Shown: piece after piece, positions 1 to 7,500 of the stretch
Layout of the letters: each line of letters starts with the position of its first letter
Position numbering within the stretch: the first letter of the stretch is position 1
Origin: a bacterium
Lineage (GTDB): Bacteria; UBP15; UBA6099; JAJRTR01
NCBI GenBank assembly: GCA_024278215.1
Contig: JAJRTR010000140.1
Location: 1 to 64,000 of the forward strand
Length of the DNA stretch: 64,000 nt
Direction of reading: 5' to 3'
Translations under genes and position numbers: made by a program
Notes under the pieces: generated by a model
Database searches by the model: none
Told to the model about the DNA's origin: nothing
The model's input: the letters and a program-made list of their open reading frames with translations, nothing else

Positions 1-828
1 CGGATCGTAGGGATGATGCACGTCATAGCTGTGCAGGAAGAGAAAGAACTTTCCCGCGGGTTTCGCAGTGAGCCATTGTTTCGCTTTGGGCCAGATCGTT
101 TTGAAGCCGCCGCCCGCATCGTCGTAGATGTCGAACCCCTGCGAAAAACCGAAGAACCGGCTGATCTGCGCACCGCCTGTAAAGCCGGCGGTCCGGTAGC
201 CCTCGAACTTGAGGGTTTCAGTTATCATACGCGCGGATGCCGGAGCGGGATGATAGGACTTGTACTGCGCCGTGTGCGCACCGGGGTTGAGTCCTGTGAA
301 CATAGTCGTGTGAGAAATGAGAGTCGCCGGGGCCGCGCTGTATGCCTTTTCAAACAGGACGCTGCGCGATGCGAGCGCATCTATCGATGGGCTTGTCTCG
401 CGGTTATATCCGTAGGTGCCAAGGTTGTCGGCGCGCAGAGTGTCGATGCTGATAAGCACCAGATTGCAGTCCCTGCACCAGCCGGAAGCAGTGTCCGATT
501 CGCACGCCCGGTTCGCAATCGGATATTCGATTTTAAAAGTTAATTCGTTATAGACAACCATTACAGCGGCTAATGTGAGAGGCAACAACAATACAGCCGT
601 GCGTACAACCTTCGAGCTTGCGGCAACGGCGATAAACCAGAGTACGCCAACCACAACACTCGGCAGGAACAACCCTTCGACTACAATACCGCGCCCGAAA
701 AAGTTTATCGCGAACGGATCGCTTCTCGTCAGCATAAATTTTACGAACGCAATGGAGACAAGGGCAATGAGTGTCGGTGTCGTCAGCCGCGCGACCAGAC
801 TGTAGTTGGTTTCTTCATTTCGCGTCAA
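1..828 (-). CDS. Membrane-anchored sulfatase / alkaline-phosphatase-superfamily protein, C-terminus cut off by window edge
   Basis: The 276 visible codons begin at a TTG preceded by GGAG at 6-nt spacing, and an in-frame TAG lies just upstream. Residues 1-100 contain hydrophobic stretches (near residues 15-32, 50-70 and 77-93), indicating a membrane anchor. From about residue 121 a sulfatase fold starts with the metal-binding signature NLVLISIDTLRADNLG, followed by SPSIDALA, the nucleophile-region motif APATLISHTTMFTG and, near the edge, FLHSYDVHHPYDP. The nucleophile region has Thr/Ser and no Cys, so formylglycine maturation is not supported; it could act as a phosphoglycerol-transferase or phosphatase-type member. 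The substrate cannot be read from sequence. The C-terminal metal ligands lie outside the window. Confidence 0.82.
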   Translation of the reverse strand, partial: MTRNEETNYSLVARLTTPTLIALVSIAFVKFMLTRSDPFAINFFGRGIVVEGLFLPSVVVGVLWFIAVAASSKVVRTAVLLLPLTLAAVMVVYNELTFKIEYPIANRACESDTASGWCRDCNLVLISIDTLRADNLGTYGYNRETSPSIDALASRSVLFEKAYSAAPATLISHTTMFTGLNPGAHTAQYKSYHPAPASARMITETLKFEGYRTAGFTGGAQISRFFGFSQGFDIYDDAGGGFKTIWPKAKQWLTAKPAGKFFLFLHSYDVHHPYDP

Positions 829-1253
829 ATAATACTCCAGCTTGTTTATTCCCTAACCCGGCGCAGCCGGGAACCAAAAAGTCGCATTTTCGTGCCCAAA
901 CAAATGCGGTTTGAGCACGGCACACAGGGTTTCATCGTTTACACAGTCATCGCACTCACACTTGTCCACACCGGTTTTTCATCGTTCCTGGGTTCCGACC
1001 CGGAACGCAGGGGCTGAACACTCCGTGTTCACCTTATCATCTGCATCTGCTTAGCGACAACATGTTGTCGCTTACGGCGCGATACTGATATTATAGCAGA
1101 AAACCTGAATAGAAAAACGAGGCGATTCTCTCCCTCCGTTTTTTTTCTTCAAAACAATTCACCGGGAAACAAATCATTCGGAACAAATTATGGTAGAATC
1201 TATATGGTGATAATTCGATCGGCATAATGAGAAAAACCTGTGGGAGGAAAACT
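829..1253. other. Non-coding spacer with short palindromes
   Basis: Divergent intergenic region between the sulfatase-like gene and the methyltransferase gene. It carries a perfect CCCGGC-GCA-GCCGGG hairpin at 857-871, just before the sulfatase start, and an imperfect palindrome GTTCCTGGGT...ACCCGGAAC at 984-1006 that resembles other GTTCCC-type palindromes in the window (about 2520, 3653 and 38010). No convincing ORF was seen. The regulatory signals for both flanking genes must lie here, but I could not assign a confident promoter. Confidence 0.5.
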
Positions 1254-2342
1254 ATGGGGAAAGAAAGATACTTGACAGCATTGAAAAACGAGCAGCCGGA
1301 TATGGTTCCGATATGGGACCTCGGCATAAACGAACCCAGTATAATCAATATAGCGAAACATTTCACCGATGACCTGCCCCCCCTGAAGATGGTCCATGAG
1401 ATGGCGCCCGACGAACTGATGAAAATGCTTCAAACTCTGATGCTGATTGTCGACGAACTCGACTTCGACGGCGTAACAATGCCCATGTTCCTCGGCAGGG
1501 AAATTGTCGGCGAAAATCTCGTCAGGGACAGGATGGGAGTCGTCTCGCAGGTCTCGCCACACGGAGAACCTGTCGTGATGGAGGGACCGATAAAAACGAA
1601 ATCCGATTTGAAATCATACCGACCGCCGTTGCCCAACGCATCGAGTTTCATAGGCCTGCAACTGGCGAAAGCGCACATCCGTGACAGCAAAGCGCTGGTG
1701 TTTCAGCTTTCGGGAACATTCAAATTCAGCTGGGCGGTGCGCGGCGGGATGCAGAATCTTTTCATGGACTACTTCGACGACCCGCCATTCGTGCATGAGC
1801 TTGCGAATATTGTCACCGATTTTCTCATAGCGGCCTTTGAAGGCGCGGTGGAAGCCGGCGCGGACGCTGTGGTGCTGGACGGCGACCTCGCCATGAACGA
1901 GACAACTCTGATGTCGCCGAATCAGTACCGGGAATTCATCAAACCTTATCACGAAAAGATCGTGCGGGCGGTTCACAACAAGGGAAGCCTGATAATAAAA
2001 CACTCGGACGGTAACCTCTGGCCGATAATCGACGACCTGCTCGAGATCGGCATCGACGGCATACACCCGATCCAGCCGCAGAGCATGGACATCGCTGAAG
2101 TAAAATCGAAGATAGGCGCGAAAGTGTGTCTTCTGGGCAACATCGACTGCCAGGAACTCCTTTGCGACGAAACGCCCGAAAAAGTCGAGCAAGTCGTCAA
2201 GGAAACCATCCGAGTCGCGGCGCCCGGCGGCGGCTACATACTTTCCAGTTCGAACACCATCCACCCCGACGTCAAAGCGGAAAACGCGATAGCCATGTTC
2301 CGCGCCGCCCGCAAATACGGCACCTACCCGATCAGCCTGTAG
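1254..2342 (+). CDS. Uroporphyrinogen decarboxylase-family (MtaA/MtbA-like) protein
   Basis: 362 residues, near the family length of 340-370. The start is ATG 1254, preceded by GGAGG at 6-nt spacing; an in-frame ATG at 1227 lacks this. The N-terminus MGKERYLTALKNEQPDMVPIW, the ...DGDLAMNETTLMSP loop, IIKHSDGN and GIHPIQP are typical of the UroD/MtaA superfamily. Members of this branch are usually cobamide-dependent methyltransferase or O-demethylase components rather than heme enzymes, because heme HemE has an Arg-rich N-terminal motif not seen here. No heme genes are nearby, which agrees. The methyl donor or acceptor is unknown. The gene ends in TAG. Confidence 0.85.
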   Translation: MGKERYLTALKNEQPDMVPIWDLGINEPSIINIAKHFTDDLPPLKMVHEMAPDELMKMLQTLMLIVDELDFDGVTMPMFLGREIVGENLVRDRMGVVSQVSPHGEPVVMEGPIKTKSDLKSYRPPLPNASSFIGLQLAKAHIRDSKALVFQLSGTFKFSWAVRGGMQNLFMDYFDDPPFVHELANIVTDFLIAAFEGAVEAGADAVVLDGDLAMNETTLMSPNQYREFIKPYHEKIVRAVHNKGSLIIKHSDGNLWPIIDDLLEIGIDGIHPIQPQSMDIAEVKSKIGAKVCLLGNIDCQELLCDETPEKVEQVVKETIRVAAPGGGYILSSSNTIHPDVKAENAIAMFRAARKYGTYPISL

Positions 2343-2362
2343 TGTCGTATCAACTTTGTATT

Positions 2363-2469
2363 GAGGGGGCATACTGCAGGTAGTGTGACCGATCCCGAAT
2401 CGCCGCCGCAACGCAGTAGAACAGGCGTTATCGCGATTTTCCGGATTTCTTTGTGAGAAATCCGGGTTA
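2363..2469 (+). repeat. REP-like dispersed repeat, copy 1 (partner at 38143-38250)
   Basis: About 107 bp that recurs with only a few differences at 38143-38250 in the same orientation. It contains a perfect 10-bp stem CCGGATTTCT-TTGTG-AGAAATCCGG at 2441-2465. Shared landmarks are GACCGATCCCGAATCGCCGC and CAGGCGTTATCGCGATTTTC. It sits directly after the methyltransferase stop, so the hairpin could also act as a transcript end. Confidence 0.8.
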
Positions 2470-2801
2470 ATGATGGGCACCGGAGTATCCGAAATTCGCG
2501 TTTCACCTTCAGAGAATGTTCCTCGTTCCCAAGGTCCACTTTGGGAACTCCGAAACTGAAATCTCCAGCTTTCACCCGAATAACGCAGAAGAATAAATAT
2601 TGCAGACACTCCGTTTCACCCATTAATATAAGTGGTATATAAAAGATAAGAGCATTATTATAAGCGCCGTAAACAGCGCGGCAGCCGGGGAATAAGAACA
2701 GACGAGAGAACACACAAATCCGTCGGCACATCGGGGCAAACGGTCCGCAAACCGGATCATGAATCGTAACTACAGCAGCTCTTAATCTGTACTGGAGCGT
2801 G

Positions 2802-3512
2802 ATGGCCATGTCGACTTATATGCCTCAGAAATACAATGCGATTCGCGGCAACTGTTTTATCGTGAAACGCAGCAAAAGTCCGTATTATGAAGAAGAAATA
2901 TTAGAATACTTACCTCGAACAAAAAGAAAGAAAAAAAGGAATGAATATATTTCGGACATACTGGCAAATATTGTCATAGGCCTGATATTTGTCGGTGTCG
3001 CCGCATGGGCGTTCCCGATTGCATTTTCAAGGACTGCCGTGGAGATAGAAAGATTGCGCAGTGTTGTAGGACCGGGTATCGAGAGAGCCGCCGCGGCTAC
3101 TATACCCGTTTCAAACGATGTAACCGAACAGGCATCGCTCCCGGCGGTCGGAGGCGATGCAAAACAAGAAACAAAGAACCGCTTTATTGCGCTTCCGCAA
3201 TCTATCGCTCGTGAAATATTCAGAGAGCAGGCTTTCGGCAAACCATCGGCTGGCGCAGTGACTGCAAGTGAGGCGACGACCGGCAACAGGTCGGCAAGAC
3301 CGACCGCCGCGAACAATACCGCCATCATCGTCGTCCCCGGAATTTCAGGCATAGCCTGCTCCGGCGAACATGTTTGTTCGGTAATAATCGACAACACCAT
3401 TTATCGTGTCGACGATGTCATCGGCAACGCGATAATTGAAGATATTACAGAACGCCGTGTGCTTCTCAGAAGCATTGCGGACCCCTCGAAAAAATACTAT
3501 ATGGGCATATAG
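2802..3512 (+). CDS. Single-pass membrane protein with PilP/GspC-like C-terminus
   Basis: 236 residues from ATG 2802 (GGAG 4 nt upstream; ATG 2808 is an alternative). There is a basic cytoplasmic N-terminus (RTKRKKKRNE around residues 40-50), one membrane segment (ILANIVIGLIFVGVAAWAF), an Ala/Thr/Pro-rich linker, and a C-terminal beta-rich stretch (SGIACSGEHVCSVIIDNTIYRVDDVIG...RVLLRS) of the kind seen in GspC/PilP periplasmic homology regions. Two Cys in that region could form a disulfide. No secretion or pilus genes are adjacent, so the link to such a system is a guess from shape only. Confidence 0.6.
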   Translation: MAMSTYMPQKYNAIRGNCFIVKRSKSPYYEEEILEYLPRTKRKKKRNEYISDILANIVIGLIFVGVAAWAFPIAFSRTAVEIERLRSVVGPGIERAAAATIPVSNDVTEQASLPAVGGDAKQETKNRFIALPQSIAREIFREQAFGKPSAGAVTASEATTGNRSARPTAANNTAIIVVPGISGIACSGEHVCSVIIDNTIYRVDDVIGNAIIEDITERRVLLRSIADPSKKYYMGI

Positions 3513-3715
3513 CGTCTGAACGAAAACCTGCTCCGTAAAGCCGGGGTTCGGGTAAAGAACAGAACTCTTGAAATAACATGCTCAAAAGAAAGAATACTTT
3601 AACTTCATGGCACATATCGGGGTTTGGGTTCAGGATAAAAGACTGTTCAACGTTCCCACCCTTGCATGGGAACGCATGAAGCCGGAAGCGCCGGCTTCCG
3701 CAATAAAGTTTTAGC

Positions 3716-3894
3716 GAGCCAGTTGCAAAATTATGTTCGAAGCGAGGTCGAGCGAAATTGGTCGGAAGCAAGGCGGAGGTGCAAAATCCCCGCAGGTGTA
3801 CTTGTAAAGTACGTCGAGGATGATTTTGTGCCGACAACGCAACTGTTGACAATTGCAGCCGACCGTAACCGAATCAGAATTTTGCAATTGGCTC
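3716..3894 (+). mobile_element. 178-bp MITE-like element, copy A
   Basis: Full-length copy beginning GAGCCAGTTGCAAAATTATG and ending AATTTTGCAATTGGCTC, so the ends are inverted repeats (one mismatch here). The interior has the family features: the CGAGGTCGAGCGAAATT block and a hairpin around GTACTTGTAAAGTAC. The flanks TAGC and TAAC are a near-match, possibly a decayed 4-bp target duplication. Short open frames inside it are repeat artefacts. Confidence 0.85.
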
Positions 3895-3944
3895 TAACGA
3901 CAATATATTTTCGCTAACGGTAAAATTCACAATCAAAAAAACAT

Positions 3945-4092
3945 GCAACCTGCATAACCCCGGGATGAGGACCAGGTTGCTTTTGTCCGGCCAGCACACT
4001 CTCTTGTTGCTGGTCGGATGATACTGTGTTGACTTCCACCTGAGCGAGCCCTTGAGCTTGGCATCGTGTTTTATCTTTCTCCTGACACGATG
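3945..4092 (+). other. Cluster of three stem-loops, possible structured RNA or terminator array
   Basis: Three hairpins lie in 148 bp. GCAACCTG (3945-3952) pairs with CAGGTTGC (3973-3980) and is followed by TTTT. TCCGGCCAGCA (3986-3996) pairs with TGCTGGTCGGA (4008-4018), allowing one G-U. CATCGTGT (4062-4069) pairs with ACACGATG (4085-4092). The first looks like a rightward intrinsic terminator. No gene on the plus strand directly precedes it, so it may belong to a small RNA. Confidence 0.45.
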
Positions 4093-4159
4093 TCGTCTTT
4101 ATATTTCTACATGTTGCGCTCTTCCTGTTTTTCGAGGCTTTCCGGTCAAATGTCCGGAT

Positions 4160-4321
4160 TCACCCGACTACCAACACCATCGCCATGATTAATACAAGAG
4201 CAGAGAATATGAAGATGCCTATAAACATATCAAGACGCCTGACAATAACATCTTCCAATTCATATTCAGTTCTTCCGAAACTACTACCGTATAACGCCTT
4301 TTTCCCTGCTGAATTTCTCAT
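4160..4321 (-). CDS. Possible small membrane protein, 53 aa (may be frameshifted)
   Basis: This leftward frame encodes MRNSAGKKALYGSSFGRTEY..., with a charged stretch (ELEDVIVRRLD) and then a strong membrane segment (MFIGIFIFSALVLIMAMVLVVG) that ends at the stop. A different frame just upstream is open for about 40 codons (CEVGTATHINN, then EASRDYEKFSREKG) and stops inside the beginning of this one, so a longer gene with one frameshift is possible. No strong ribosome site is visible. The function is unknown. Confidence 0.35.
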   Translation of the reverse strand: MRNSAGKKALYGSSFGRTEYELEDVIVRRLDMFIGIFIFSALVLIMAMVLVVG

Positions 4322-4476
4322 AATCCCGGCTTGCTTCAATCATTTTTTTATCTTCTTTAGTCGTATTATTTATGTGAGTTGCTGTACCGACTTCACATTC
4401 CCCCACACATTGATCACCCTGTAGTTATATGATACTCGTTCTCTCGAAGAAAATATGTAGTGCAAAACAGGATGAT

Positions 4477-4493
4477 AGTGTAGTTTCTACACT
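4477..4493. promoter_or_regulatory. Inverted repeat AGTGTAG-TTT-CTACACT, possible operator
   Basis: A perfect 7-bp inverted repeat lies about 50 bp upstream of the sigma-gene promoter. Related half-sites TGTAGTG occur at about 4456 and 4501. The arrangement suggests a regulator-binding cluster, but no partner can be named. Confidence 0.35.
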
Positions 4494-4541
4494 GAAACAT
4501 TGTAGTGAAATCCCGTACAGAACATCTTCGCATATCGGTTT

Positions 4542-4571
4542 TTGTAAATTTTCGTTCAGCCGCTATATAAT
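4542..4571 (+). promoter_or_regulatory. Sigma70-type promoter of the ECF sigma operon
   Basis: TTGTAA (4542-4547), an 18-bp spacer and TATAAT (4566-4571), 76 bp before the sigma-factor start. The -10 is a perfect consensus and the -35 is a partial match. A housekeeping-type promoter suggests basal expression, with any autoregulated promoter not recognised. Confidence 0.55.
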
Positions 4572-4647
4572 ATAGATGGTTTTTACAGATAATCTTTAAC
4601 CAATGCTTAACAACTGAGTCATAAGGGTGTGAGGGCCGGAAAGAAAG

Positions 4648-5190
4648 ATGCCGGAAGACAGCATATTACTTGAGAAGGTCGAAGCCGGTGACAGAGGTGC
4701 TTTTGATGCGCTTGTGCATAAATATCAGCGTGAAATATACTTTCTTGCGCTGAGGTTTGTCAAAAACCCTGAAGATGCGGAGGAGATCACACAACAGGCG
4801 TTTGCAAAAGCTTTCGAGAAACTGTCGGGGTTCAGGGGAGACGCGAGTTTCAAAACATGGCTCTACCAGGTAGCGATGAACCAGAGCCGGTCGTTCCTCA
4901 GAAAACGCAGACCCGTGCTCGAGTTGAACGAAGAGGTGGCTCAGAAACCGGCACCGGAAGAATCGCCGCTCGGCAGATTTATTAAAAGCGAAGCAGCACT
5001 CGAAGCAGTGGAATTGATCGAGGAACTGCCTGAAAAACAGAGAAATGTTGTCACGCTCCGGATACTGCACGAACTGAGCTACAGGGAAATAGGCAAGATA
5101 GTTGATTGCACGGAACAGACGGCGAAGGTGAACTTTCATTACGGGATAGAAAACCTGAGGAAGAAGATGAAGAAGAATGGGCTCGTGTGA
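4648..5190 (+). CDS. ECF (sigma70 family) RNA polymerase sigma factor
   Basis: 180 residues, the usual ECF length. Region 2 (about residues 10-75) is AFDALVHKYQREIYFLALRFVKNPEDAEEITQQAF...FKTWLYQVAMN, the classic RpoE/SigW pattern. Region 4 (about 120-175) carries LPEKQRNVVTLRILHELSYREIG and a recognition helix TEQTAKVNFHYG. GGAAAG precedes the ATG. The stop overlaps the next gene by 14 nt, so it is translationally coupled to its anti-sigma factor. The downstream periplasmic Spy-like genes point to an envelope or metal stress regulon (inference). Confidence 0.93.
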   Translation: MPEDSILLEKVEAGDRGAFDALVHKYQREIYFLALRFVKNPEDAEEITQQAFAKAFEKLSGFRGDASFKTWLYQVAMNQSRSFLRKRRPVLELNEEVAQKPAPEESPLGRFIKSEAALEAVELIEELPEKQRNVVTLRILHELSYREIGKIVDCTEQTAKVNFHYGIENLRKKMKKNGLV

Positions 5191-5911
5191 GAACTACAGG
5201 TTTATGATAACGGAATATGTCGACGGGTCGCTTCCGTATGCCGCCGTGGGTGCGCTCGAGGAGCATATACGCGAGTGCGCCGAATGCCGCCGCGCGGTGG
5301 AAGAAACAAGGGCCGTGATAGACATAGTCGGAAGCATCGATATGCCCGCGGCGTCCGCAGAGTTTGAGAACAGCCTGGCCGACAGGATTTTCGATAGTCT
5401 TAAAGAGAAAAACATGGAGCCGGTGGAATCGGGCCGTGTATATGAATTCAGCAGTCGGACAACCGGCTGGAAAGCAATTGCGGCGCTTGCGGCGATGCTT
5501 ATTCTCGCTGTGGGCTTCATTGCGACAAGACATACGCGACAGCAGAGCGGTCCGGCGTTGTCCGAATCGCCTAAGAATGCGCAAACAGAGGATGTGAAGC
5601 TTGAAGCGCTCACCAATGACGAACTGTCGCTCGCTCTCGAACTTGCCCTTGCGCAGATCGAGGCAGATCCGTCACAATTTGAAAATATCGAGCTTGAAAT
5701 AGCCTGGAAAGACATTGTACCAGGCGAAACGGATATGACGTCCGAAGATTACTCATGGCTCGATGAAACCATCAGCCGGACAGCAGCGACAGACGACAGT
5801 ATTTTTATTTTGCTCGAATCAGTCACCGAGGATGAGGCTGAAAACATCCTCGACAGCATGGATGATATGGAAAAAGAATTAAGAACATCCGCACCACGGA
5901 TTGTTTCGTAA
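5177..5911 (+). CDS. Membrane anti-sigma factor with zinc-finger (zf-HC2) domain
   Basis: 244 residues. The N-terminal cytoplasmic anti-sigma domain has the HIRECAEC motif (H-x3-C-x2-C, about residues 29-36), which binds zinc and holds the sigma factor in ZAS-family proteins. One membrane segment (AIAALAAMLILAVGFIAT) follows near residue 100, then an acidic periplasmic tail rich in Glu/Asp, including DETIS and TEDEAENIL. It overlaps the sigma gene by 14 nt. The periplasmic tail is the likely input domain and may contact the Spy-like proteins encoded next (inference). Confidence 0.88.
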   Translation: MGSCENYRFMITEYVDGSLPYAAVGALEEHIRECAECRRAVEETRAVIDIVGSIDMPAASAEFENSLADRIFDSLKEKNMEPVESGRVYEFSSRTTGWKAIAALAAMLILAVGFIATRHTRQQSGPALSESPKNAQTEDVKLEALTNDELSLALELALAQIEADPSQFENIELEIAWKDIVPGETDMTSEDYSWLDETISRTAATDDSIFILLESVTEDEAENILDSMDDMEKELRTSAPRIVS

Positions 5912-5924
5912 GGAGAGCAGAAAA

Positions 5925-6548
5925 ATGAAAAGAGCAACAATTATAATTTTATCCGCCGCGCTCCTGGCGTTTGCCGTCGTTGCGGCACACGCGACAGATA
6001 AGGGGCCGGTCGACGGCAGTCAGCCGGCAATGAACAGCAAACAAGCGGAAATCAGGGAAAATGACAACCGCGAAAAACTGCGCCGTCGCATCGAGATGAT
6101 GATGACGATCGAAATAGCAGACAAGCTCGACCTTCCGGCTGAGAAGGAAGACGAGTTCTTGCTTGCGATGCGCCGCCAGTTCCGCGAACGCTCCGATCTC
6201 ACGCAGGAGATGGTACGGACACGGCAGGAACTGGAGAATATCCAGAAAACGACAAAGGCGAAAGAGCAGCTCGAGCAGAAACTTGCAAAGCTTACGGAGA
6301 TAAAGAAAAAACAGATCGAGATAGACGACCGATTCAACAAAAAACTCGAAAAAATTCTTACGCTGGAGCAGCGCGCGAAATTCATTGTCGAGTGGCCGAG
6401 CGTCCAGGAAAAAACAAGGGCTTTTATCGAACAGCGCAGGAGAAAGATGCACCAGAACACAAAGAATAAGGGACCGAAAGCCAAGGGGCCGAAAGGCCCC
6501 GGCGGTGACAAATCACCGCCCAAGACACCTAAAATGCCGCAAAAGTAG
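5925..6548 (+). CDS. Periplasmic Spy/CpxP-like (LTxxQ) heavy-metal/stress protein
   Basis: 207 residues from ATG 5925, with AAGGAG 10 nt upstream. A cleavable signal peptide (ATIIILSAALLAFAVVAAHA) is followed by a long all-helical charged region resembling Spy/CpxP/ZraP: paired helices with MMMTIEIADKLDLPAEKEDEF near 65 and ILTLEQRAKFIVEW near 150. The tail is Lys/Pro/Gly-rich (KGPKAKGPKGPGGDKSPPK). These proteins act as periplasmic chaperones or sensors that keep an anti-sigma or kinase in check. The position 13 nt after the anti-sigma gene supports that role. Confidence 0.75.
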   Translation: MKRATIIILSAALLAFAVVAAHATDKGPVDGSQPAMNSKQAEIRENDNREKLRRRIEMMMTIEIADKLDLPAEKEDEFLLAMRRQFRERSDLTQEMVRTRQELENIQKTTKAKEQLEQKLAKLTEIKKKQIEIDDRFNKKLEKILTLEQRAKFIVEWPSVQEKTRAFIEQRRRKMHQNTKNKGPKAKGPKGPGGDKSPPKTPKMPQK

Positions 6549-6572
6549 GTGTTCCGGTTTATTGTTCTGCAC

Positions 6573-6600
6573 TCGACTATTATTATGTGCAGTGTATAAT
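6573..6600 (+). promoter_or_regulatory. Possible promoter for the second Spy-like gene
   Basis: TCGACT (6573-6578), a 16-bp spacer and TATAAT (6595-6600), between two genes of the stress unit. The -10 is perfect and the -35 weak. It would allow separate expression of the downstream gene. Confidence 0.4.
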
Positions 6601-6741
6601 ATTTCTCAGCCGACCATTGAGATATATAGCCTGTTACATGATAATAATATGTATATATAAATGTCTGGTAGTATTGTCGTCTGCGTGTGGCCGGTCGCAA
6701 CAGACACTATGGCGAATATTTACCGCTTTTCACGGTTATTT

Positions 6742-7470
6742 ATGAAAACTTTTAAAATAGCAGTGCTTCTTTTTTTTCTTTCAGCCGCTCTTACCTGCGT
6801 CCAGGCAACAGCAGGAAAGAACGGTAGCGGAGCCTCCGAAAAACTATCCATCGAAACACTCAAGGCTGATCTCGGACTGACCGAAAATCAGGTTATATCC
6901 CTGCAAAACCTGTTTAATGTTTTTTATCAGAAGAAAATCAGGCTCCTGAAGGAGATGCAGGACCTCGAGCCCCCTGCCGCTTTTGAGAAACAACAGGCAA
7001 TGCAGAAAGAGTTTTACAACCGGCTGGGCAAGATACTCTCCGCCGGGCAGGTAGACAAATATAAAAAAGTTATGGGAATAAAAAAAGCCGGGACCGAGAT
7101 CACGATTGACGAAAAAAGTGATTCGAACGATTCGAGCAGTATACCGAGTGTAAAGCGATCAAAAGTATTTCCAAGTCTGCTTGCGTTGAAAAACCTGCTG
7201 TTTGACATCGAACTTTCCGGTCTCCAGCGCGAAGCGATCGAAGAATTTTTCGCGGAGATCGAGAAGCAGGCCTCGCAAATGCAATATTGGGACCCGTCTT
7301 TCGACCCGGCGGACGACCCGAGTTTCGCCACACTTATTCAATCCAAACTCCTGTGGGTGCTCACAGAGAGCCAGTACCGGGAGTTCGCACTTCTCGCCCG
7401 GCAGAAAGACGAGAATCCGGGCGAAGTGCCTTCCGCCCCGGATTTCAACGACGACACACCGGATAACTGA
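6742..7470 (+). CDS. Secreted helical protein, second Spy/CpxP-like member
   Basis: 242 residues if started at ATG 6742, chosen because it places a signal peptide (FKIAVLLFFLSAALTCVQATA) at the N-terminus; ATG 6661 and 6709 are in frame but give a poor leader. LKADLGLTENQVISLQNLFNVF and RLGKILSAGQVDKYKKVMG fit the LTxxQ-type helical hairpin, and a second similar half (LSGLQREAIEEFF...LLWVLTESQYREFALL) follows, so it seems to hold two such units. It closes the sigma/anti-sigma unit. The exact role is not established. Confidence 0.6.
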   Translation: MKTFKIAVLLFFLSAALTCVQATAGKNGSGASEKLSIETLKADLGLTENQVISLQNLFNVFYQKKIRLLKEMQDLEPPAAFEKQQAMQKEFYNRLGKILSAGQVDKYKKVMGIKKAGTEITIDEKSDSNDSSSIPSVKRSKVFPSLLALKNLLFDIELSGLQREAIEEFFAEIEKQASQMQYWDPSFDPADDPSFATLIQSKLLWVLTESQYREFALLARQKDENPGEVPSAPDFNDDTPDN

Positions 7471-7500
7471 CTCCCCGTGCTTCCGCGCCGGTATTGATTT

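Noticed and set aside
13-543. Long plus-strand open frame over the left edge
   Set aside because: The opposite strand codes a recognisable sulfatase-like protein; the plus-strand frame has no similarity or start signal.
3666-3917. Open frames inside MITE copies
   Set aside because: They occur because the repeats share sequence; no start signals or protein-like conservation.
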